Below, in pieces: positions 13,601 to 25,600 of a DNA stretch of 64,000 nt. Each line of letters starts with the position of its first letter. The stretch's first letter is position 1. Origin of the DNA: Blastomussa wellsi (Eukaryota > Cnidaria > Anthozoa > Scleractinia > Plerogyridae); contig OX393570.1 in NCBI GenBank assembly GCA_947652115.1, positions 5,840,958 through 5,904,957 of the forward strand, read 5' to 3'. Under the pieces are notes generated by a model. The model did not search any database and was not told the DNA's origin. It saw nothing but the letters and a program-made list of their open reading frames with translations. The position numbers were made by a program, and so were the translations under genes.

Positions 13601-16600
13601 AATAATGCAAAGAAATTGGATTATTACGCAGTTATATAATGCAATATAACATTACGTAATATCATGTCATGTCATGTCATTTAATGTAATGCAAGCAATG
13701 TAATGCAATGCAATGCATGCATTGTAAAGCAATTCAACGTAATGCAATGCAATGTAATGAAATGCAATGCCATGCATTGCACCATGCATTGTAATGCAAT
13801 TCAATGTAATGCAACGCAATGTAATGCAATGCAATGCAATGCATTGTAAAGCAATTCAACGTAATGCAATGCAATGCCATGCATTGCACCATGCATTGTA
13901 ATGCAATTCAATGTAATGCAATGCAATGCAATGCATTGTGATGCAATGCAGTGTAATGAAATGCAATGCATTACAATGCAATGAATGTACCTAATTCAAT
14001 GTAAACGTAGTGCAATGCAGTGCAATATAATGTAATTTGATGCAACGTAGGGCAATGCATTGTAGTACAGGAGACTTCATTTAAAAAATGTCGATCTATA
14101 TAGCTATAAAAAGTACTATTTTTGAGAACAGCTTTTAAATAGCGTAAAATCGACATTGTCTCGTTAATGACTGTAAAATCTGTCTACCATTTTTGTTATG
14201 TTTGCAGTTTCATTCAACTTAAGCCTTATCTCTCCTTCCACCGCCAACGTAAATTCTTATTAACAGTACGATGAATCAAACTTACTATATTCTGTGAAAG
14301 AGCGCTAATGGAGAGCTATCTTTACACGACAACAGTCTTTAGACGCACAATTTCATAAAAAGGCGGTCATGACGATTTATGGGAGGCCCAGTGGCCTCAT
14401 GGTTATAAGGGTCGACTACAGATCGAGTGATCCGGGTTTAAAAAAGTCTCTTTCCACCCAGGTGGTGTGGAGTAACCTAAAATGGACTAGTATCCCATCC
14501 AGGGGGACAAACAACACTCCTGCAAGTCACTTAATGTTACGGAAATCGAGAAAAGCAAGTGCATATAAGATGGGACACTTGAACACGACGCAAACTTCAA
14601 AACGCTATTTTTAAAGACAGACATTTGCTACCTGGTTCTTCTGGAACCCGATATTACTATTCCGGGCAGTAGAACTCTACTTGATTTCTGTTTTTGGACA
14701 TGGTGCTTGTTTCATAATAACTTTCTGCAAGCTAGAATAGCACTAAAGTTATTTATAGAAAAGTGCGAAAACGGAGACTGGATGGACCTGGAGCCAGATT
14801 CGACGGTGATCATCATCTGACAGATAGCATTGGTATTCACTGGAGACGGCCTTATGTGCTGCCTAAGCACGAACACTAAGAGGATTATTAAGGGAAACCT
14901 CACATTTGCGACAAGTTGACGTTGAATTGTTTGGGATAGTGTCTAAATTTCAAATTTTACCGCAACAAGAAAATGGACAAGATTATTGCATTTAATTTCC
15001 AGCGCGCCGCAATTTTGGATTTTATGACGTATAATGGTTGCTCAATTGTTTCACACAAAAGATTCGTATAACCTCTACTTCTCTCATGTCTCTGGAACCT
15101 CTGTTTTCATTTATCCTCCGTAAGCAAAATTATACCTCAATTGTTTTCCCAGGCCAGAGGCATTGTTGTGACGCTTTGTCTATTGTTTTCAGAACCAATG
15201 ACATTTCTCGTTCCGAGAGGTAGATGGCGACCCAAAAGATCCTCTGTCTCCTAACAACGTCATCCAATCCAAAATGGCGGCACACGGGAAATTTAAAAGC
15301 GATAATCCTTTCCCTTTTTGCCACTATTGAACCTTATTTCTCTTTACACCACCCAAATTTGGATTTTAGGCATTATTGCAAACAATTTAAAGTCATTTTG
15401 TCGAAAGAATAGAGGTTCCCTTTATGTTTTGAATTTATTTGATGAGCCCACACATAATACTTAACTTTTCCCGTCAATTCCTGGCGATCCTGGATTTCCA
15501 TTCGATGCTGCTCCTGACAGTGAACTCATTTGACAGTAATATCTACTCTCCATATTATAATGGCATCCCCTTTCACCGGGAGCACACCGGAACCGTCTTA
15601 CACAATTGGCTCCCTGTCCGCCAGTGCTTCCAAGACCTCCTGAAAAGAAAACAAAAACAAAACCCGTCTGAAAGATAAAATAGTCTTTCTCTCTGGTAAA
15701 TCACAGGCTTGTTCTTAAACTTCTTATCCATCACTGAAGGTATATATTGGGCAAAATATCTTTATTCCATAAATATTAGTGGTTTACAATCATTTCTTTA
15801 AAGCCCTTACGAAAAACCGTAATTGAACACACGCAAAATTGCGATGTCTTTTATGTTTGATACGTATACCATGTTTGCCCCCTTTTCCTTTTAGTACTAA
15901 ATTTGTTGGTGCATAGTCGAAACATATTCGGATCTTCATCGGAAATATACCTCAAACTCCGGAAATTTTCTGAAATATTTGGAAATGTTCGGAAGGTTAA
16001 TCTTCTGGAAATGGTAGGAGTTTTTCGGAAAATCGCCAAAAACGTCGTTCTTTCAGACGTACTCAGTGGAAGACTTATGTTATGTCCGTGCCATGTTTTG
16101 CGCATGTACGTCTTCCAGATAAATACGACCATGACTTGTTTCAAATTGACCTCAGAATTAGAGAGTGATCAACGTGCCGAAACTTGAAGGGGCATGCGGT
16201 CGGAAAATGTCGCAGTGGGGTGTGGCAGGGACCGAATCACACACACGTTTCGTGTCCTTGATTCATGTCGCTTCCCGTGTTAACGCAGCAATAAACACCT
16301 GTGATAGTTCGTATGGATTTTTGTAGGTGTCTTACCCGCTCCCCCAGCGCCATTTGTGGCTGCCGGGGCTCCTTTTCCGGGGCAAGTTTTCAGTACCATG
16401 TTTCCGCGTACCCGTTTGGCATAAAGGGTTAGGTGTCCAGCGTTACCTCCATCTCCTGTTACAAAAAAATAACGTTTTACGCTGATTGCTATTGAAGATT
16501 AACATATTTCGTCGAACCCATTTTGAAGACCCATCTCATGGACGGATAGTCGGGCTGACAAGAGCTAAAGGGAGTATGAAAATTGGTTCTTGTGAACTTC

Positions 16601-19600
16601 CGTTGGTACCGATTCTCCTTCCCCCACGTCGCGTCGCCCAACTCCGTGTCTCGGTTTCCGAGCATGAGTCAAATTTAGATGAATGCGTTTAATGGCATAT
16701 TTCCTGCTCGGTTTACTTCGTGTCGCCCCTACTAACCGCCACTCTGTGTCATTAATATTAATCTGTCTTTTCCGCGGGAGGGACTTGCATATGAAATTGG
16801 CGGGGATGCTCGTCGTCTCGCTTAAATTTCGGATTTTGGTCTCACTTAAAGTGTTCTGGGCAAAACGCCACATTTAGCCGGGAAAGTCTCGTTTAGGGTT
16901 GCACGCGAAGGCATATAAAAATATATATTTAAAATGTGCATTTTGAATTCTCTTTTAGGGTTCAAAAGAAGCTTGGTTCACGCCAAGATCGGTCTCCTAT
17001 TGGGGTTTGATTCAAAATTTCCGACGAGCATCCCCGCCCCTTTCATATGCGAGTCCCCCCGGGATTTTTCGTTTTGATTTCCCGAAGTGATGCTCATGAT
17101 AACACCCCCTCTTTAACCATACCTGATCTTCCAGCATACCCGCCGTTCTGACCAGGCCTTCCTGTTATACCGGGTGTCCCAGCCACATTTGGACACACTA
17201 ATGTGCCAGTATTTCGATTACCGGCCCTTATACAGTGTGTGTTTGTCTTGGCACGTTCCTGTTTAAAGACAGAATACAAAACCAGGTATTCTGAATTTCA
17301 GGTAATCTGAATTTCAGATTTTTCACAATGCGTGACATCGGCATTGTTTCTGGGTAACATGTTACGTGCGCGAAAATATCGATTCGCCTTATGTTTTCGA
17401 GTTCTCAGTAACCGATATGTTGAGAGATGTGCGAATGTTTTCAAGTTTAACAACGAGGAGCCAAAGTAAACTTCAGATGTTTCCACTGGTTTCGGCCGCC
17501 ATGTTGGAGTCCCTCAGAGGGGTTCCAACATGGCGTCTCCATACTACACACTATAATTTTCAGTGATACACTTTGCCGAATAACTCGAGTTCGGAATATC
17601 GTACATCTCCGAAACGTTGGCACATTGTTTATTAATTACTCTTCTACGGTATTTCAATTTCTTGACTCAATTTATTGAATGGTAAGCGATTTTATTTCTT
17701 ACGTGCGTGATACTTGCGTGACGTGAAAACCACCAATAGCCGTAGAAGATCCAGGACTTTTATTTTGTCTCGGTGATCCTGAAAATGGGGGTACCGAACT
17801 CGTTTTTGAGTTATAAGCTCAAGGATGTCTTTAATGGAGCATACTGTTGCTTTGGTAACCAATAATGTCAAGACATACTCACAGCTTGTTCACAAAATGA
17901 GTTGAAATTTGTTTGATGCCATTACTGCAACACCAACTAATAAAAGTGATAGAACTATCAGATCTTGCAACTGTTGTGAGCCACCATAAATTTATCAGGT
18001 ACCGCCCAAAATTCTAGTTAACGTGTTCTACCTGGTAACCACGGGCAGCCCCCTTTCTTCCTTCCCGACCATTCTGTCCTGGGTTTCCGTTTCCGCCATT
18101 AGTTAGAATATTCAGATACCCTCTTAATGTATCCGCAAATACTTCCACTAAAAATAATTCACAATAACATTTGATAAATTTAGTGAAACAAAAAAGCGCT
18201 AATGTTACATTTAGCAACGGCAATCTAAAGTGCCCATGAAATTCTTCCCTTTTCGGTATTTTTCAGTAGTTTATTGTAAGCAAAGAGCGAAAAAGTAATT
18301 AATTGTGATAAGGGCTTTGGGAAAGTCAGAGTATTAGTTGCTCAAAATATGCTTCTTACGCTCAAATGGCGAGACTAGGGCAAGTGATAACGTAGAAACG
18401 AGGATTGAAGCATGATGGGATAGTTAAGTTCCAGGCCATTACCAGCGCGTGTACTCACATCAGTGTGAAATTTCCTTGTCGGCCATGATGTCCACAGTAT
18501 AGAACAGTAAAACTAAAACCAACTGAGTTTTCGCTTCTTAGTCAACACATAACAATTTTGGTCGTGCGCAAATAAGAAACACTTTTCGTTTGCCAAATTT
18601 GAACTTCAGTGGGCAAAAAGTCGGACTTTTCTCTCATTCGTTTTTGGTCTTTCCGTCAAAGTGAACTACCAAGATCGCTATTATTTTACTTCATAGGCAC
18701 TTTAAGGCAAGAGTAAATTTTTATTTCACCACTTAACATGGGTTTACTGCAAAGATCTCGTTTAAATTTCAATCAATCCAAAAACTCACTGCTCAGCTCA
18801 TGAATCTAAAATAATAATAATAATTTGTTTATTTAATCTCAGGTAGTCAACGACTGAATTACAGGTCAGTCAGCTTACATAAAAAAATAAAAACAACTGC
18901 AATTAGTACTAAGCACACATACTTATTAAAACTATATAATTTGGTAATTTAGCTGTAACAAAGTCGCCAAAACGATCTGCAACCTGATAGCTCGAGCGGT
19001 TTGGCTGATCTTAAGCAATAAATAGAATTGCGGAGAACAACCATGCTGGTGACAACTGGGTACAAGGGGTTTCTTGGTTCAATACTGCGAATGAACTTAA
19101 CACAGGCCTCAACGCGGCTTGCCTCGAGAGAGCATAAACCAGATCTTACCAGCGCCTCATCATAGGATACGTATGGAAATATAACGGCTAAAACCCGTTA
19201 CTGAACTCTCTCCAAGGAGGTAGAAAGGTACTGGGGGAGATTAGCAAAAAACACCGAGGCATATTCAATAATGGAGCGTACTAAGGAGCAATACACTTGG
19301 ACTAAATCTCTTTGTCCAACACCAACGTTTGTCCACCTCAACGCATAGAGACGCCTGTTAGCCCTCTTCATTACATACTAGAAAACAGTGCTAAGAAAAT
19401 ACGCGCGCTGATTGGTTAAAAATCGTGTTTCTATAACTCGATGGAGACACAGAACTTAAACAATTTAACTTCCTCAGTATACGAGTCTTCGAATGCATGG
19501 TGTTTGGTTATTTTTGGAATGAAATACTCTCCTTCAGAGAATTTGTAAAATTGAAAAAAATAAGGAATATTGAAGAATTAGTTTTGAAGATTAGAACTTG

Positions 19601-22600
19601 AAGTTAATAAAAGGACTCAATGACTTGAGCGAAGTGATTATTACGTTACATACTTCATAGAATGTGAAATAAGAGTAGTACCCGCCTACCGATCCCTCCC
19701 GTCATACAACACAGCCCTCACCCTCCCCTCCCTATTTTCCTGCTCTTCCTACCTTTTGGTCCCGGCACGCCTTGTTTTCCTCCTACTCCATCATCGCCAT
19801 ACTGTTGCGTCTTGGTATCTTGTGTCAGAGATGGAGCTGAGAGGTCCAATTGACTCGATGCCTTAGAGATGACTCTGCGGCTGAACACTGTCAGTTTTTT
19901 AATGCCACGCATTTTGATATTGCCCTAGGTGTTGATGTTATCAAGTCAAATAGTCAATATGTGAAAAGATGGAAAAAATGCTATTACAACATAGCAAGCA
20001 CAACCACGCAATCAAATTCAGTCAGGATAAACGTGCACAAAATTTCCAATATTGCAAGCTCGAGTTGCTTAACTCTTCAGCTTCTTTAGTGCTATCCAAA
20101 CGTCTCACAAGCACCATAACTCGACAGTCCACAAAGCATGAACCAATCGTTAACCGGGGCATAAAATCCAACATAGCATCTATTTTCACGTTTACCAAAC
20201 CCAGCAATAGAGAGATTAAGCATGGCGTTATAGGGCAAACGGCAAACGCGCGGGAGCTTGCCGTTTATTTTGTTACCTTTTTATCTCTCCGATAATAGGC
20301 CAAAAATCACCCGGCCACACCAAACACAAACCGACGTATATCCGCGTACAAGCGCCTAACGGCAAACAACAGAAGTTGAATTTTTGCCGCTAGCGAGTAA
20401 AACTAATGCCATTGTAGGCAGAAACCTCATACCCGAGAACATTACCCTTCATACATGGGGTGTCGCGATGCTCGGGTCAAGGGTACGGTCCTTGCGATTA
20501 TAGCCACCCTCTGGGAGTTACACGCTTGTCACCGAAGGCACGCTTCATATATTGTTTAGTCACTTGGATTATTTTATAGAGTAAAGACGGATGCATTTCC
20601 TTACCTTTAAATATACTGTATCCGCCAAAACTTCAACCTCGATATTATTGGACCGCTCCTGGCTATCGTCAAAGTTAACATCCTTTTTCGTTCTCAGATG
20701 TTCTCGGACGAAGTCCATGTGAACAACGCGGCCTACTACTTGGTATCGTGCTATTGGAAAAAAACAATCAGAGAACTTAGTTAATAATTATGCAGTATCT
20801 TGCAAGATGGCTTGCGTCATCATCATCGATATCGTCATTTTCATTGTCATCGTTATCGTCACCGTTATAGCCATCACAATCACCATCACCACCACCACCA
20901 CCATCATCATCACTGTCGTCATCATCACTATCGTCATCACCATTATCATCGCCGTCAACAACAACAACAAAAACAAAGTTTAACGGGATCCCTTTATTTA
21001 ATAGTAAGGCCCTTCTATTCACTCTGTTGGGTTAACCTGTCTAAATATTGGAATTCTTTATTTATTTTATTCGCACATCGATCGCAAGCCACTAAGGGTG
21101 CGTTCGTTTGGGATCAATCCGGAATAAGAATAATTGGAATAATGCGACTAAGCGTTTGATTGGAGCTATTCTCATTCCGAAATACCTGGATTTCCATTCC
21201 TGCTATTCTGCTCTCAGGAGCAGAATAGCCGGAATATATTCCAGAATATATTCTTATTCCGGAATATCCAAAACGAACTCCCCCTAGAAATAGTACACCT
21301 TCGTTTCTTGATACATGTTCTCTTGTAAGATAAATTAAACTTAAATTATTTGTCCCGCGCTCGTGCCATTACTGATCAATTCATCTCTATCAATTTTATA
21401 GAGTTATTTCTTACCCGAGGGAACACAACCATAAAACTCAGCTCTCATGGAGATATGATTATTCCAAGTCTGTGGCATTATTCGGACGAATCGAGCCGTG
21501 ATTGGCTGTAACAGGGTGTGAGTGACAACGCTGTTTTGGTCAGTGTTTCCATCAAACACCTGGAAATTGTATTTGGTGAAGATGAGAAGTAAACAACTGC
21601 GTAATGACGGTAAATAGTAACGTCTTTAAAACTCAATTGTCTTAAGGTGATTCCTCAGTATTGCATTACGCATCCTTACTGCGCAGAATTTTACGCGCGA
21701 TTAGCGCGCGCACATGAACAATATGGCGGCTTTTACTATACGGATTTGCTCACGAGCGAGATAAATCGTCGGTATTCTCGTAAACAAGCACGCTGACCTA
21801 TATTTTTTGCAGAATTTCGGAGTGCAAAAAGGAGTAAAAAAATAAAAAGAGAAATTTTTGGGTAGGAAAAAAAGATAAAACCTCTCAGAAAACCGTTACT
21901 CGAGGATGACAATTATAGCCCTGGGAAAAACGACTCGAGGGACTTTTTGAGTCGGTATCGTTTAAATTTGTCTAATTTTCCATAAATTATATGTTACATT
22001 GTTCCTAATAATTGAGACTTGCCTGCTATTCAGTTTTTTTTTTGTCAAGTATTCCGTTAATATTCTTTCCTTTCAGCTGCCGCAAAATGTACCGTGAAAC
22101 GATAAAGTAGCGCGCGTGATTAGCATAAATGGGGCATAGATTGGCCCATCATATCTCTTTTGCCAGCACGGTGACCTACCTTATTGTATTTTTCGAAACC
22201 GTGCTTGGAAGGGAACATTCAGGGAAAGTTTCAAAAAAATTGTTGGATAACTTTTATTACTGAGGAATCACCTTAGGCTTCCGGCTCTTTTAAATACAGT
22301 TTCGGTAGCTTGAAGAGGCAAGTAACATTGCTACTCCCCTTGATGGGATGGTAGTACCCAACATTCTGTCATGTTGCCCCCAGAATTCCCCGTTATCCAT
22401 TTATACTCCACAACCGTGCCTCATGCATAATGATATGCAATGGAGTAATTAGTACCAATACTAAGTGATTCAACTCCAGTTAGTGTCAAGTGCCTAAGTA
22501 TTTTAATTTAAGCGAACACCAAACTTCAGCTTTTTTTTTTTTGTACATTCTTGTCGACTCTTGGTAATTGAACTGTAGCAACTGCTTGCACAAAGCAACC

Positions 22601-25600
22601 AGGTATATCTTTTAGGGGAACGAAATATTTGCCATCTATTTTGGCAAAATACTGCGTGGAGGACAGTCCCTCCCCTCCCTTGAGAACCCATGCAGTGGAA
22701 ATCCGCTACAGAGCTCAAATCCACCGCAGGTTTGCTTCTGTCCGAGAAGATAAAGGAGGGTTTTGGTGCTTCCTGCTTTGGACACCCATAAGCTATTGCT
22801 GAAGTAGTTGTTATTTCTTTTCCCAGGTGCAACTATTTTAAAACATGACTTTCAAGAAATGTCGTTTGACGAAAACGAGCACTGCAAAAGTCGTGTTTCA
22901 CTGTACACTTTTTGAATGACAACTTTAAAAGGTTGCCGATTTTCATCGGGAAGGTGAAGTCGGCATAGTGCAAAGATATACTGCTGCCCGAGTACAATCA
23001 TTTTGTGATATAATTTTGGTTACCTTGTCGACATCATTCTCTTGATATGTCTGATAGGTCTTTCCGTTTTCCACACTAAAGGAAAGTTTGTAGGTCTTGA
23101 CCCACTGATTTACGTCCTGTCGTCCCTGAGTTGCAAACTTTGTTATTTTCACATCGCGACCAAAGTCCACTTGGAGCCATTGATTCGCATCATTAGTCTC
23201 CGCTGACCAGGCGCCCAATTTTCTTCCATCGGCAGCATGGTTCAGCCTGGCATTTTCTGGACCATGGTTAACACTGTATTGGGAAAACGCCGTCATCTGT
23301 TGGTTTGTAATTGCACCACTTTCCAACCCAAATGCTTCTTCACCAGTGCATTCTGGTAAATAATAATAATAATGCAGTATTCATATTAAATTACACATAA
23401 CCTCAACATACTTTTTTCGCTAAAATAAGCCTTTACAAAAGTTTCGAAACGCTGACTTTTTATAGCATTTAAAAGTTCGAAAAACTGAGCATCTTTTCCT
23501 TAGGCTGGGTAGACGTCACAAACTGATTTGCATTGCATCAAGTCTTTGCAAACATGCATGCAAATCAGTTTGTGACATCTACCAGGAATAGACCCACGCC
23601 CCTTCTGACTTGGTCGTGCAACAACTTTTGAATGTTATAAATAGCCAGCATTTGATAAAAAAGGAGAAACATAAGGTGCAATACGTTACGAACTGGTGCA
23701 AAGGTTTAGTTTAGCGAAATAAACAATTTTGTATTTAAATAATTCTGTACATGCATGCGAATAACTATGAAAACAGGGAGATCGATCACTGTACCGATAA
23801 TGGGACAGTTAAAACTTGCCCCACTTATGAAAAAGACCCAGCTGAGCAGATCTCTCAAGGAAGCTTACTACAGGCTCCTATCTTTTAAACTCCCTTCATT
23901 TTTTCTTCCTCTAAAAATAAGGGAGGGTAGAAAGCATCTGCTAAAATTTAGAAAATTTCTAAATTTTAGGTATCAGTGGGAGGCGAAGGTGTTATAATTT
24001 TTCTTCTGAAGTAGATGAGTGAAGCATTATTGTCAAACATCTCTTTCTCGCTTGTCCTTCTACCTGCTAAACCCATACCAAACTGTAAGAAAATTACCTG
24101 CTCCATATTGAACAACCGAAGGCGTTTCAAACCACTTCATAGCAGGGACAGTGATCTCCTCATTGAATGATTGATCACCATCAGTAAAACTCACACAGTC
24201 GTCTGAAAAAACAAAGCCACATTTGAGAAATGTTCGCGTCTCAATTCTCTTCAATTCATAGCCATCTGAAGAGATTATGTGACGCGTTGGATGAGCGTAG
24301 AATGCCCAATTAAAATTATGATCTGAAACAATTATATCACAACGTCACTTCTTGTTTAGATAAAGAAACGATTTTCTTTGGTGGCATGTGTAAATTATGG
24401 TTGCAGAATTACACCGTTGATCAGGAATGTTTGCAGAAATTAAAGGATACGTTAACGTTTGTCATCTTTCACAAATAATTGTTCGCTCATTCCCCTACAG
24501 GAAGCATTGTTTAATTTCAGAATTTTTATTTTTTTGGATCACGTCTGTGAAAAATAATTTAAAAAGTCCGAAGATAAAAGCGTTGAAACTCATAAACCTA
24601 CGACCGCGCCTGGTTGCCGGCGGACTATTCGCTCATAGAAAACGAGGGCGAGTATAGTCTAATTGTTAAAAAGAACACGTTTCGCATCCGATCAAAAGAT
24701 TCGCTAGCGAATAATCACATATATAGATTCGTTTTTCTGATTCTAGAAAGATAAATGCGCTCAAATTAAACTTTCTTAATTGTAAGCCTTATAACCCGCT
24801 ACCCACATGTTTCATTACGGCTTTCATATGACACGGGGCGGCTTTGTTCGTAACTGCCACAACAACTGAAATTGGAATTGACCTATCAACGCATATTAAC
24901 CGAATAACTTGTTTGGCGATACCCGTCAAACGTACATGTATCATTTTGAATAACGTTGAAACAAAATTTTCATTGAAATTTTTCGCCGAGTGAGTTGTGC
25001 AGGTTTAATTCGCTTCTCATGCATTATTTGACGAACGCTGGTGTCCTTGCAAGGAACTAAACATTTCACTTGTTGGTAGCCTATGTACAACCACCTGTTC
25101 TTAAGCAGATAACTTGAAAATTACTTTTATCTTTCGAGTTGTGCCAAATGTCATTTTGTTGCTTAGTTTATACTTAAGTTCGATATTAAACAGTGAGTTT
25201 TCAGTCAGCGTTTTCAATTTAATAAAAATAATGTAAACTTAAAGTCTCTGTTTAAAATCCTGACGTTTTAAATTGAACCACTCACCTAAAAGTTAGCAAT
25301 AAGTTTATGGAAATCTATACTGTTTGTTTACGAGTTGTGTAATTCATCAGTTTTCTTTTGTAAGTCTATATTGAATTATGTTCAGACTGATGATTTTCTC
25401 CTATGCATATGTAGTACAGATTAAATCTGCAATAAATTCTCTTCCAAATCTACAACAAGAATATCAGCTAGACAATAGAAAAATTGGCCTTAGACCAAAC
25501 AATTGATTCCGATTTAATATGCAACACTTTCACCCTAAAGATGTTTTATGTTGTTTTATCAACTGACAGGATAAACTTTTTAACTGTTACACAGATTTCA

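Noticed and set aside
17716..17775. Possible Gly/Ser exon on minus (GSPRQNKSPGSS) between exons 7 and 8
   Set aside because: Its coding phase does not match the exon 7 end (phase 0), and exons 7 and 8 join cleanly without it.
20777..21022. Asp-rich and Met-rich frames
   Set aside because: Products of the trinucleotide microsatellite.
22503..22832. 109-codon minus-strand frame
   Set aside because: It lies inside the intron that splits the F5/8C domain, has no family resemblance, and the flanking exons join without it.
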